Source: an uncultured Opitutales bacterium
GTDB taxonomy: Bacteria; Verrucomicrobiota; Verrucomicrobiia; Opitutales; Coraliomargaritaceae
Direction of reading: 5' to 3'
Assembly: GCA_937775295.1 (NCBI GenBank)
Contig: CALKBZ010000048.1
Span: forward strand, 1 to 63,814
DNA length: 63,814 nt
Below the pieces are notes generated by a model, which saw only the letters and a program-made list of their open reading frames with translations, ran no database searches and had not been told where the DNA came from. Both the position numbers and the translations under genes were made by a program. Shown in pieces: positions 23,439 to 30,984 of this stretch (positions are counted from its first letter, which is position 1; each line of letters starts with the position of its first letter).

Positions 23439-23614
23439 TTGGCACCTTTCGACACTTCATGCTTGGATGCGTCATGGTCGCGCACACCCTGCTCTAAAAA
23501 ACGAGCATACTGCACTTGGATCGTCCGACCCTCCGCTTTGGCGATCCGTCTTACGTCCGCAATGACTGTTTTGGGCAATGCCCGTGTTACTATTTGAAGG
23601 TCAGGTGAGATCAT
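23435..23614 (-). CDS. Small ribbon-helix-helix protein (59 aa)
   Basis: The sequence ALPKTVIADVRRIAKAEGRTIQVQYARFLEQGV fits an Arc/MetJ-type ribbon-helix-helix: strand, helix A, turn, helix B. Most RHH proteins are dimeric DNA-binding repressors. The gene is preceded within 20-30 nt by the GGTGTGCGCAACC / CATAAC site and ends in a GTGA overlap with the next gene. Its own C-terminus encodes another GGTGTGCGCGACC copy. It is a candidate repressor that acts on these sites. Confidence 0.65.
   Translation of the reverse strand: MISPDLQIVTRALPKTVIADVRRIAKAEGRTIQVQYARFLEQGVRDHDASKHEVSKGAK
23476..23488 (-). promoter_or_regulatory. GGTGTGCGCGACC site within the small RHH gene
   Basis: This copy lies in the 3' part of the small RHH gene, 38 nt before the next gene's start, in the direction of transcription. 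It is followed by ATGACGCA, making TGCG-N9-CGCA. Confidence 0.4.
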
Positions 23615-23622
23615 TGGCGCAT

Positions 23623-23645
23623 GTTATGCCGAGGTTGCGCACACC
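23623..23645 (-). promoter_or_regulatory. Promoter/operator: TTGACG, GGTGTGCGCAACC, CATAAC
   Basis: On the minus strand TTGACG is followed by GGGGTGTGCGCAACC and then CATAAC, 18 nt from TTGACG, ending 8 nt before the RHH start codon. This looks like a -35/-10 pair with the conserved box inside the spacer, where a bound repressor would block RNA polymerase. Confidence 0.55.
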
Positions 23646-23767
23646 CCGTCAATAAATTAATTACTTTTATTAAATAATAACGAAAAGTTGGCTTGATATT
23701 GTGCTGAATGTGCGCATGATTAGTCCTCCTTACGCAGTATATAACCAACCTCAACCAAGGACTACCA

Positions 23768-24043
23768 GTGCCAAATCAAAGAGATCCATCCAAGCAACAC
23801 ACCTCAATAACACTCCCGCGCACGCTCGTTACACGCCTCGACGCGATCGCTAAAGATGACGAACGCTCACGCGCTCAAGTCATCGAGCTCCTATTGCGCA
23901 AGCAGGTCGCCATTTACGACGACACCGAGCGCCTGACTGCGAATACCTCTCCACTCGGCGAACCGTCCGAAGAGGCGAAAGAGGCAGTCAGGAAGAAGCA
24001 TGGAGGCGGTGCGCTTGGCAGTCCCTTGGAGCAATCAAAGTAA
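23768..24043 (+). CDS. CopG-like ribbon-helix-helix regulator (91 aa)
   Basis: SITLPRTLVTRLDAIAKDDERSRAQVIELLLRKQV (residues 13-47) is a classical CopG/Arc ribbon-helix-helix. The C-terminal 40 residues are polar and disordered. It is divergent from the small RHH gene across 150 A/T-rich bases, so the two face each other as repressor genes of a switch do. It may be the lysogenic repressor, since no CI-type repressor is visible elsewhere. Confidence 0.75.
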   Translation: MPNQRDPSKQHTSITLPRTLVTRLDAIAKDDERSRAQVIELLLRKQVAIYDDTERLTANTSPLGEPSEEAKEAVRKKHGGGALGSPLEQSK

Positions 24044-24092
24044 TCAGGATACAGCAGCACGAAGGCAATCGCGGCAATGGTAGCTAGGTCGT

Positions 24093-24323
24093 TCACACGG
24101 GAGCCAATAGGAGCTGGGGCATTAGCCGCTGTTTTTGCGCAGCCGTCATGTCGGCCACCGCACGTCGCAAGCTTGCGACTTCGGCCTCCATGCGCACCCA
24201 CTCAAGGGCGATGCTATTAAAGTGGATCTTAACACTGCGCATATAATCGGGCAGTGTGGGTTCGGGTAATTCGCCCGACTCGACCATGTGAATGTATGCG
24301 TTTAGCAGTTCTATATTTTGCAA
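24093..24323 (-). CDS. Hypothetical small protein (76 aa), TTG start
   Basis: A helical protein (EWVRMEAEVASLRRAVADM) with a possible coiled coil. The only start giving full length is a TTG at 24323 with AAAGG upstream; an ATG at 24287 gives 64 residues. It is convergent with the RHH gene and downstream of the integrase in the same direction. Function unknown. Confidence 0.45.
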   Translation of the reverse strand: MQNIELLNAYIHMVESGELPEPTLPDYMRSVKIHFNSIALEWVRMEAEVASLRRAVADMTAAQKQRLMPQLLLAPV

Positions 24324-24350
24324 TTAATGCCTTTCATGCGGCTATAAGTA

Positions 24351-24374
24351 ACTTGTATGCAATACTGTACAAGT
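24351..24374. other. Inverted repeat ACTTGTA - TACAAGT
   Basis: A 7-bp inverted repeat with a 10-nt spacer in the A/T-rich gap after the integrase. There is no T-run for a terminator, so an operator is more likely. Partner unknown. Confidence 0.3.
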
Positions 24375-24400
24375 ATTAAGTTTAATTAAATAAATAACAA

Positions 24401-25738
24401 TTACCCCGATTTCCGATGGTGCGCCTTGCCTGTCTTTTCCTGCTCGTCCCATCCCGGCTTCCAAAGTTCGAGTAACTCGTCGGGCATTTCGCTGTCCGCA
24501 TAGCTCTTCGATGTTGTCTCAGGCTTGCGGTGTCCGCCTTGCTGTTGCGCGGCAAGCAATCCATCCAGCGGCACCTTCGAGCTGAACCACCACGCCCGCA
24601 TCGTGTGGCACGGTTGACGCTCGCTGACGCCATTCTTTTGCAGCCACGTTATCAGCCTGCGAAATATCGCGCCACTTGTGCCTTTAATTGTGAGCCGTTC
24701 ACGCTCGTCACCTTGCAGCACATACGGCGACTCGCTGGTGCGCATTGCAAGCAACTCGTCATATACCCAGCGTTGAATCAGTATCCTGCGGCCCTTGCCC
24801 CACTTAGGGACAAAATCACCATCGACACTCGGGATCTCAAACGCGATTGGCTCCGTCACACGGAACCATGCCCATTTCGCATTGCCCGCCTCAGATATGC
24901 GGCAACTAAAGTGCAGGCACATCAACAGCGCACGGTAAACGTCAGGATCGGACTTTTTCAGTGCCGCCGATTGCTCAAACACGCGCTTGATGATATTCGC
25001 AGGCGATAGCTGTCTAAACTTCTCAGCTCGCGGGAATGGCTCCACCTTGAGGAATGACCACGCATCACGATCAGGCAAGACGAGCCCGCGTGACTTGTAA
25101 AACTTGTAAGGCTTCGGAGCGAAGACACTGCGAGCCATTGCCATTGTTGAATTTGCGTTGATCTTCGCCGTCAACTCTTCTTCGAGGTCGTCGGTGCCAT
25201 TAAGGAATGACGATTGCATGTCCTCCAATGTGTTTGCGGACAGGCTACTCACGCGCAGCTTTTCCCACGGAGAGAAATCAAAATTGCGCTTGCCTGATTG
25301 TGACACAAACTCATCGCCCTTATGTTCGGCCTCGGCTCGGCGGATCGCAAGAAATAGCTTCTTCTCATTGCTGTTCGCGCTCCCCGCAGACACCCATCGC
25401 TTGAACTCTTTCCGGTAGATCGCCAGCACATCGCCAATCGTCGCAGGCGTCACCTTGACCAGTTTCGCCGCTGCTGCGCGTGCCGCCTTCCTCGGGCTGA
25501 ACAGTTCAATCGCACCCTCAAGCGTGTTGCACTGATCCTGCAAAAATAAATAGATACGTTCCGCCAGCTTCGCAGCTTTCGCCTTATCCGCTCCGAGCGC
25601 AAACGCATGAGCTTCCCCAGCGACGGACGGCCTATAATAGTAAGTCCGCGAGTGCTGAACCTCGCCCTTATACTTGTATGCTTGGCGGTAAATCGCCACG
25701 CCCCATTTCGATGTCTTATGTCGTATTTCATTTCCCAT
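24401..25738 (-). CDS. int: Tyrosine recombinase integrase
   Basis: The 445-residue protein carries the catalytic set: Arg280 (HFSCRISEAG), probable Lys313/315 (PKWGKGRR), His378-x-x-Arg381 (CHTMRAWWF), His403 (GGHRKPETT) and nucleophile Tyr413 (SKSYAD). An N-terminal arm-binding and core-binding region precedes it. It would insert the phage into a host tRNA-Asn gene. The start codon lies 9 bp from paired TTCTTACCC repeats, so integrase or partners may repress its own promoter. attP is 125 bp upstream. Confidence 0.93.
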   Translation of the reverse strand: MGNEIRHKTSKWGVAIYRQAYKYKGEVQHSRTYYYRPSVAGEAHAFALGADKAKAAKLAERIYLFLQDQCNTLEGAIELFSPRKAARAAAAKLVKVTPATIGDVLAIYRKEFKRWVSAGSANSNEKKLFLAIRRAEAEHKGDEFVSQSGKRNFDFSPWEKLRVSSLSANTLEDMQSSFLNGTDDLEEELTAKINANSTMAMARSVFAPKPYKFYKSRGLVLPDRDAWSFLKVEPFPRAEKFRQLSPANIIKRVFEQSAALKKSDPDVYRALLMCLHFSCRISEAGNAKWAWFRVTEPIAFEIPSVDGDFVPKWGKGRRILIQRWVYDELLAMRTSESPYVLQGDERERLTIKGTSGAIFRRLITWLQKNGVSERQPCHTMRAWWFSSKVPLDGLLAAQQQGGHRKPETTSKSYADSEMPDELLELWKPGWDEQEKTGKAHHRKSG

Positions 25739-25746
25739 GAAAACAT

Positions 25747-25767
25747 TCTTACCCCAATTCTTACCCT
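25747..25767 (+). repeat. Paired TTCTTACCC repeats (left arm-site candidate)
   Basis: Two TTCTTACCC copies with a 12-bp period on the integrase side of attP. The arrangement mirrors that at 25971-25990, as expected for arm-type integrase sites. Confidence 0.6.
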
Positions 25768-25861
25768 AGTTGCAAGCCCCTTTTTTACGTGCAGCTACGT
25801 GACGCACCTATCGAACCCCCATTCTTAAAGGTGGCGCACAGTAGGGCACACCAGCACAGAT

Positions 25862-25908
25862 AACTGTTAATCACTTGGTCGCAAGTTCGATCCTTGCCCG
25901 AGCAGCCA
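25862..25908 (+). mobile_element. attP: attP core: 3' half of tRNA-Asn(GUU)
   Basis: The sequence runs from the anticodon loop CTGTTAA through a complete T arm (GCAAG-TTCGATC-CTTGC), the 7-nt acceptor strand, discriminator G and CCA. The 5' half is absent, so it is not a working tRNA. Phages carry such a half so that integration restores the host tRNA gene. Confidence 0.85.
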
Positions 25909-25922
25909 TTCAAGTCAGTATT

Positions 25923-25951
25923 AAAGCGGCTCCGCGAGGGGTCGCTTTTTT
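25923..25951 (+). terminator. Terminator just beyond attP
   Basis: AAAGCG(G)C...G(T)CGCTTTTTT forms a stem with a T-run. It would end transcription entering through the restored tRNA gene and isolate the rightward cassette. Confidence 0.65.
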
Positions 25952-25970
25952 ATTGCCCGCTCCAAAAACA

Positions 25971-25990
25971 TTCTTACCCTTATTCTTACC
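25971..25990 (+). repeat. Paired TTCTTACC repeats (right arm-site candidate)
   Basis: TTCTTACCC then TTCTTACC with a 12-bp period, directly followed by the GTG of the next gene. Together with the left pair it brackets attP. Confidence 0.6.
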
Positions 25991-26266
25991 GTGATCTTGG
26001 GAAACAATAAAACTGTGGTGGAGGCTCTTGAAAAAATCGACGCTGCGAAGCCGGGATTGATGGAGAAAATACCCGACGCTGTGAGAGTTCTGCTCCGCAA
26101 AGAATATAACGCGCTACGAACCGCTGCCCTGATGGGTGACGACCGTGCAGAGATCGTCATTACGATCGGAGTGGATCTTACAAAGGAGAAACTAGACTGC
26201 GCGATGAACGTCCCGATAACGTGGCCGCAACGCTCGTCTCGGGTTTCAATCAAGATGCCGTCGTAA
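25991..26266 (+). CDS. Hypothetical protein (91 aa), GTG start
   Basis: A charged, helical protein (VEALEKIDAAKPGLMEKIPDAVRVLLRKEYNALRTAALMGD). The GTG start at 25991 abuts the arm-type repeats and lacks a clear ribosome site; GTG at 26012 is an alternative. It is first of three rightward genes between attP and the virion genes. Confidence 0.5.
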   Translation: MILGNNKTVVEALEKIDAAKPGLMEKIPDAVRVLLRKEYNALRTAALMGDDRAEIVITIGVDLTKEKLDCAMNVPITWPQRSSRVSIKMPS

Positions 26267-26268
26267 AC

Positions 26269-26619
26269 ATGAGCCACGACATTCAGCTACTTCCCTGCGG
26301 CTTGACTGTCGAAGCGGTGCGCAAGCTACTCGGCACGCCTGATCCTGTCCCACGCGAGCTGGATAAATACGTTTACAAGGAAGAGCCTTACATTGCGCTA
26401 CTGGGCGACCAGAAGACGCGCAATAAGCAGATACAATACGACATGCCCCTGACTCTCTTCCTCGGGCTGATGGATTTGCCGCATGAACGTATCGGCGCCG
26501 CCTTCGGAGTCTCCCGCCAGTGCATACGCAAGCAACTCGTCGCCATCGGGTTCAGTGCAAAGGACCGCATGAAGTTTGACGAATACAGAAGGCTCGGGAT
26601 TGAAACATATTATGAGTAA
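26269..26619 (+). CDS. Putative HTH protein (116 aa)
   Basis: The ATG at 26269 is 2 nt after the previous stop. Near the C-terminus LPHERIGAAFGVSRQCIRKQLVAIGF reads as a helix-turn-helix of sigma-70 region 4 or transposase type. The rest is unrecognised. Possibly a regulator expressed from the prophage. It overlaps the next gene by 8 nt. Confidence 0.6.
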   Translation: MSHDIQLLPCGLTVEAVRKLLGTPDPVPRELDKYVYKEEPYIALLGDQKTRNKQIQYDMPLTLFLGLMDLPHERIGAAFGVSRQCIRKQLVAIGFSAKDRMKFDEYRRLGIETYYE

Positions 26620-26920
26620 ACTATCACCATTTAAGCTACCCGAAGACCTTGAGCATCCTGTCCTTGCTGATTTCGATGTGCAGAAGTGTTGCTCGGACAT
26701 GCTCTTTCAGTTGCACGGGATCGCACTTGCGGCAAAAGGCAAAGAGGTGGATGACCTGACCGAAATTGAAAAGCTGGCGATTTGTCATGCTGCCCACATT
26801 CCCTGCAAATTCGCACCAAAGGAAGGGAACATGATGAGAATGGCAATGGTTACAGATTGCAAAGTGGCGATTGTGAAGGACGGTGAAGGCTTTCACGTTT
26901 ACTGGCAGCCTAACCCTTAG
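26612..26920 (+). CDS. Hypothetical protein (102 aa)
   Basis: A soluble protein with three cysteines near the N-terminal third (QKCCSDM) and a C-terminus GEGFHVYWQPNP. No motif recognised. It ends 11 bp inside the convergent tail gene. The three genes may be lysogeny-expressed cargo (moron-like). Confidence 0.55.
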   Translation: MSKLSPFKLPEDLEHPVLADFDVQKCCSDMLFQLHGIALAAKGKEVDDLTEIEKLAICHAAHIPCKFAPKEGNMMRMAMVTDCKVAIVKDGEGFHVYWQPNP

Positions 26921-28793
26921 CCGCGCCTGACTTGCGCAGTATCCCGATCGTGAACCCGCGCAGGGTGAGCGGCTGGTAAATGCTCCGCGCCACCATGATC
27001 GCGATGCGGAACCTTCGGCCTCGCAGATTGAAGCGCAACACCGGCTGCGTGCGTGCGTTGCCGGGATATGTCTCTTTGACGCGGTAATGCCCTTCGTCGT
27101 TGAATGCGACCACGATTACATTGCAGTCCACGCCTTCGTCCATGCTTAGGCGGACTTCGCGCAGGGTCTTTTCTGCATTGGCGTCGCCTAGATCAATCAT
27201 CGCGGTTTCCAATAGGCTCCACGTTCCTGCTGTGCGCAGTGCGGACACTTCGGTGCCCACTTGTGTCAGGTCGCCGAATACCACGCGCTCTGCCGTCTCG
27301 TGCGCTTCGACTGTGCGCAAGCCTAGCCCGAGGGGTTCGGAGTCTTTACGCGCAATGGTGCGGGTGCTGCCGTCAATGATCTCGCTGGTGTCGGCGTCCC
27401 ATTCAAAGGCACTCGCCTCGATGGTGCGCTGACGGAATGCTTCTTGCGGTCCGCAGGATACGTTTAGAATGCCGTCGGCTGACATTGCTAGTAAAGTGGT
27501 CACGCGCTTGGGCCCGAGTCGCACGGAGGTAACAACAGCAGGCGCCACGCCCGTAATCGGACCCGTCACGCTTTTGTTCTGCTCGTTGTAGCACCACATT
27601 GCAGCGCCCCATCCTGCGGCATCGAGATCCGCGAACATGTAAATCAAGCCACGGTCGCGATCTTGGATGATGGTGCGCATGTCGCCGTCGGCATAGCCGG
27701 CCATGTGCTGCCCCCAGTCGCCAAACTGCGCAAGGGGGGATTCGGAGCGCGAGTCACCGTGTTTGTTGAACGGTCCGCCGCGAATCGATTGATCGTAGTA
27801 AAGCTGGTTGTCGCTAGCTAGGAAGTAGGCGCCTTGCCCTTCAGCGTCTTGCACGCAATCGGGATTCGGTGCGCCCGAGCTGACCGCGCTTGGCCGTTGC
27901 TCGGTCTTGAACCCGTCGGAGTTGGCTACGGAGTTATGCCCAAAGAGATCCACCACGCCGTCGTCAGTGTGTGCGCTGATGTAGTTATTCCAGCAGGATA
28001 GCGCGGTGATCTTGCTGGCACCGTCTAAGGTAATATCAGTGTAAGAGGTGTCCGAACTTTGGATGCCTTCGAAGAGTGGATATTCAACGCCAGGCTTATC
28101 GCTCTCCCATACGCGCATCGGGTCAGTTACGTTTCCCGCTGCGTAGATTTCACGGTTCACGCCCATGATGAATGAGGTGCAGGGCGGGAAGGCTTCTTTC
28201 GCACGGTCGGCTACGGCGGGATCTGCGTCAGGCAGCAAAAGTTCACATATACGTGAAGTAATGAGGTAGCGCAAATTCGCGTCGGTGCCGTTGCCGAGGT
28301 AGATACGGTCAGCAATCGGAGACGCATACCAGCGTAGCGACGGGTCGAGATCCGCAGTCAGCAAGGTGACGCCATTGGGTGCCCCACCGTTGACGGGTCC
28401 GGGGCATTGAAAGGTGGACGGTGCGATCTGCGCTCCGAGCCAGTTGTGTTTGACGGGGAACAGCATCAACGGCTTGGCAAGTTGCGAGCTCCACACGCAC
28501 AGCAGGTCGTATTCGGTGTTGGCCGTCAGTTCGACCCTGACAAGGTGCGCTTTGCTTTGATCTTCTCCGGAAAGTGCGGCCTCGATCGTCGCCTTGCAGT
28601 CAGCTCGCACAATGTCGCTCGCGCTGGTTCTGCCAAGTTCGCCCGTCGCGCCTGTCCACACCATCGCAGACAGTGCGCCCGCAGGCCATGCCACTAGATT
28701 GTCAAGGGAGCGAAATTGCCCTGCTCGCTGGTCCGTCGCATCGACATGGGTGTTAATGCCGCGTAGGTCTTCGACTGGAATAAAGGATAGCAT
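26910..28793 (-). CDS. Tail hub/nozzle-type structural protein (627 aa)
   Basis: A long beta-rich protein that begins LSFIPVEDLRGIN and ends SIYQPLTLRGFTIGI. Its length, composition and place next to the connector and fibre genes resemble P22 gp10 / T7 gp12-type tail nozzle proteins that close the podovirus tail. No sequence motif proves it. A GCAACCGATTGATTCG box lies 31 nt before its start codon. Confidence 0.5.
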   Translation of the reverse strand: MLSFIPVEDLRGINTHVDATDQRAGQFRSLDNLVAWPAGALSAMVWTGATGELGRTSASDIVRADCKATIEAALSGEDQSKAHLVRVELTANTEYDLLCVWSSQLAKPLMLFPVKHNWLGAQIAPSTFQCPGPVNGGAPNGVTLLTADLDPSLRWYASPIADRIYLGNGTDANLRYLITSRICELLLPDADPAVADRAKEAFPPCTSFIMGVNREIYAAGNVTDPMRVWESDKPGVEYPLFEGIQSSDTSYTDITLDGASKITALSCWNNYISAHTDDGVVDLFGHNSVANSDGFKTEQRPSAVSSGAPNPDCVQDAEGQGAYFLASDNQLYYDQSIRGGPFNKHGDSRSESPLAQFGDWGQHMAGYADGDMRTIIQDRDRGLIYMFADLDAAGWGAAMWCYNEQNKSVTGPITGVAPAVVTSVRLGPKRVTTLLAMSADGILNVSCGPQEAFRQRTIEASAFEWDADTSEIIDGSTRTIARKDSEPLGLGLRTVEAHETAERVVFGDLTQVGTEVSALRTAGTWSLLETAMIDLGDANAEKTLREVRLSMDEGVDCNVIVVAFNDEGHYRVKETYPGNARTQPVLRFNLRGRRFRIAIMVARSIYQPLTLRGFTIGILRKSGAAKG

Positions 28794-28824
28794 GATGCCC
28801 GAATCATCGACCGCTCAGGCTGCG

Positions 28825-28840
28825 CGAATCAATCGGTTGC
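28825..28840 (-). promoter_or_regulatory. Late box GCAACCGATTGATTCG
   Basis: Exact copy of the 16-mer found also at 37073 and 43470, in leftward orientation, 31 nt before the ATG at 28793. The gene lacks a clear ribosome site. It may be a late promoter or translation element. Confidence 0.55.
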
Positions 28841-28878
28841 ATTCCATTTACCCGCCGCACAGGTTTCAGTGGCAAAGC

Positions 28879-28965
28879 CTAGATGGACTCCCGTAAAGCA
28901 ATGTCATCGGCGTATAGTGCTGCCACCCTGCTGGCTTGGGCGGAGCGGTGACTAGGGCGGCGGAG
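28879..28965 (-). pseudogene. Remnant of a sulfotransferase-like fibre-region gene
   Basis: The minus-strand frame reads LYADDIALRESI then stop, and matches YADDIALRDSI of the protein at 38236-39108 at DNA level (28886-28920 against 38549-38583). A stop cuts the frame upstream. A duplicated, decayed piece of that gene or of a related fibre gene is the simplest explanation. The remaining gap 28794-29062 has no other gene. Confidence 0.5.
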
Positions 28966-29062
28966 CTACCGGTGATATTGAAGTCGATGCAGTGTCCTCA
29001 AGAACCTGTTACGCCTTACTCGTTTGAAACATCCAATTGAGAGGGTTATTGTACCATGTGTG

Positions 29063-29248
29063 TCAAGTTTCTGGAAATGCTTTGTTTAATAGTTCTTTTC
29101 TTTTCTTGCAGCCTCCGCATTGCTGAATGTTTGTGCCAGCCAACCCGTCTATCACTCTGGCTATGGGTTGTGCTATGCGTTCTACACGGTCGCCTAGGCC
29201 ATTGGGACTTGGTATTTCTGCTGGATTCTTGGGTTCTGTTGAGGTCAT
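29063..29248 (-). CDS. Small CxxC protein (61 aa)
   Basis: A mainly helical protein with IARVIDGLAG and CGGCKKRKELLNKAF near the C-terminus (a single CxxC). It lies 3 nt after the fibre gene. Small proteins of this kind occur in many phage virion operons, but the function is unknown. Confidence 0.55.
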   Translation of the reverse strand: MTSTEPKNPAEIPSPNGLGDRVERIAQPIARVIDGLAGTNIQQCGGCKKRKELLNKAFPET

Positions 29249-29251
29249 TTC

Positions 29252-30463
29252 TTAAGAAGAGGATTCACTGATCTTTAGCAGAGGAACATATCCTGTTTCC
29301 TCATCCCCGTTGTAATTATACTTGAATTGTATTGAGGGTGGGCGACCACTGACACCTGAAAGAGAAAATCCACCATATGAAGTTGTAGTATTGTAAGCGG
29401 CTCTATGCGTCAACTCTCCTGAAAAAGATATCTGAAAATCATTAGCTACTGATACAGTTGTTGTTTTCCATTCCACACTAATTTCACTTAACGTGTGATC
29501 GTCATCATCATCTGGATCATAGGGTCTTGTAAATATAGGATACTCTACGCTATACGATCCTTCCTTTAAACCAGCCACCAAAATGCGAGCATGAAATTTT
29601 ACACCTACACTCTTTACGCCAACTTCCCGAGTAGGGTTTTTATCGCCTAAATTTTGTGTCCATATTGAACCGTCTTCCCCACGAGTATGTCCCGAATGGG
29701 ATAACGACGCGCCACGAGTAACACTTCCTGCATTATCCTCCCATTCAATTGCTAAATTATAATCAACCATTGCATCAGTATCACTGGTTGTTATAGGTGT
29801 AGTAAATGCACTTCCTTCTGGGATTGCTTGGAACTTCCAGTCAAACCATTCACCATCATCAGGTGCAATTGGTAATGGGTCTTCCTCGCAAGTTGGTGGA
29901 ATCCTATAAACTGTTCGACGCTCTCGTGTGTCGCTGTCGTAATCTATGGCAAAATATTTTAAATCGTCAGCATCATACTTTGTTATGATGGCTCCTGCTC
30001 CTCGATATTCATGTTTAAACTCTAGGCACTCATTAAATGGCGGTGCAATCCAATCACTAGAAACACCCGCTAGGCTTACATTCTTATAGTGGCTCGTATC
30101 GCCAGAAGCGTGATAGTTCCTGAAGCCGACTGAAGCAACTGTACTTTCAACACGTCTACCCGCTATCATAGCAGTGCTAAAAATAGTGCATCTTGGTTTG
30201 TAGCTGGAACCCGCTGACCACGAATCAGGTATTGTTCCGAATGATTGCAAACCATACTGTATTATGTTTTCCCAAGCATCTGCCGTTGGTTGCGCTGGGT
30301 AGGTAGCGGGAAGAGTGAGTGTATCTGGAGCCCATACGCGAGCAGGGTATACTGGAGCATCAGAGTAACGGTCCAATAATGGTGTTGTCCCTGATATTAA
30401 GTCATCTTCTTTAAAACCTCTCCAACGAATGCAGCTAGGAATTATACTATATTCGCTAGCCAT
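29252..30463 (-). CDS. Putative tail fibre / receptor-binding protein (403 aa)
   Basis: The start is the ATG at 30463, which overlaps the upstream stop (TAATG). The protein is Ser/Thr/Asp-rich and beta-like with repeated aromatic residues, as for fibres, and contains an acidic DDDDDH stretch. Its DNA is visibly more A/T-rich than the neighbouring virion genes, suggesting separate acquisition. The last residues (ISESSS) are flexible. Host-binding role is inferred from position and composition. Confidence 0.45.
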   Translation of the reverse strand: MASEYSIIPSCIRWRGFKEDDLISGTTPLLDRYSDAPVYPARVWAPDTLTLPATYPAQPTADAWENIIQYGLQSFGTIPDSWSAGSSYKPRCTIFSTAMIAGRRVESTVASVGFRNYHASGDTSHYKNVSLAGVSSDWIAPPFNECLEFKHEYRGAGAIITKYDADDLKYFAIDYDSDTRERRTVYRIPPTCEEDPLPIAPDDGEWFDWKFQAIPEGSAFTTPITTSDTDAMVDYNLAIEWEDNAGSVTRGASLSHSGHTRGEDGSIWTQNLGDKNPTREVGVKSVGVKFHARILVAGLKEGSYSVEYPIFTRPYDPDDDDDHTLSEISVEWKTTTVSVANDFQISFSGELTHRAAYNTTTSYGGFSLSGVSGRPPSIQFKYNYNGDEETGYVPLLKISESSS

Positions 30464-30984
30464 TATGTAACGTAGTAGTGGGTTGATCCACAACTGAGAA
30501 GAGTTGGATTTCCCATTAGAGTATTTCTAATAGTTCCAATAGCACTTCCATCTAGTTTCAGCCATCCAATTTGAATTCTAGCAAGAGTGGTAGTCTCTGT
30601 AAAATTGGTTGTTGTGATCTCAGCAGTTGTTACAGATTGATCACCTACATCTAGGGTCAACTTTAAGTAAACGTAAGTTAAGTTTCCCGATGTATCGAAC
30701 TCGGTTTCATTTGAACCACCTATAACTTCAGGGGGCTCAACGGTATCGTTCACCACTCCAAATGCTACTTTAAATTCATTATCATCAGTTTTTATGATCT
30801 CAAAAAATCCATAATTAGCTTCACTAGCACCACCACCACCACCTTCCTGTATCGTATCGCCCGTGCCGACAGGTTCCTCGATCGGTAGAATGCCGCCAAG
30901 CTCGTAGGGTTGCTCTGACGAGACACCTTCCCGTCCAAAGGTATAGAAGCCATCGCCTTCAAGTGTTGTTAAGTCACCGTCCAT
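30463..30984 (-). CDS. Putative fibre or fibre-associated protein (173 aa)
   Basis: The N-terminus is acidic and ends in a glycine run (EGGGGGASEANYGFFEI), a hinge also seen in the fibre gene at 39116. The C-terminal half is Thr-rich and beta-like. It overlaps both neighbours. It shares the A/T-richness of the following gene. Confidence 0.45.
   Translation of the reverse strand: MDGDLTTLEGDGFYTFGREGVSSEQPYELGGILPIEEPVGTGDTIQEGGGGGASEANYGFFEIIKTDDNEFKVAFGVVNDTVEPPEVIGGSNETEFDTSGNLTYVYLKLTLDVGDQSVTTAEITTTNFTETTTLARIQIGWLKLDGSAIGTIRNTLMGNPTLLSCGSTHYYVT

Noticed and set aside
23914..24201. 95-codon leftward ORF overlapping the CopG-like gene
   Set aside because: Antisense overlap with a convincing RHH gene, and the gene at 24093-24323 in another frame is better placed.
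25862..25908. tRNA-Asn gene
   Set aside because: Only the 3' half from the anticodon loop is present; there is no D arm or 5' acceptor strand, so it is an attachment site, not a working tRNA.
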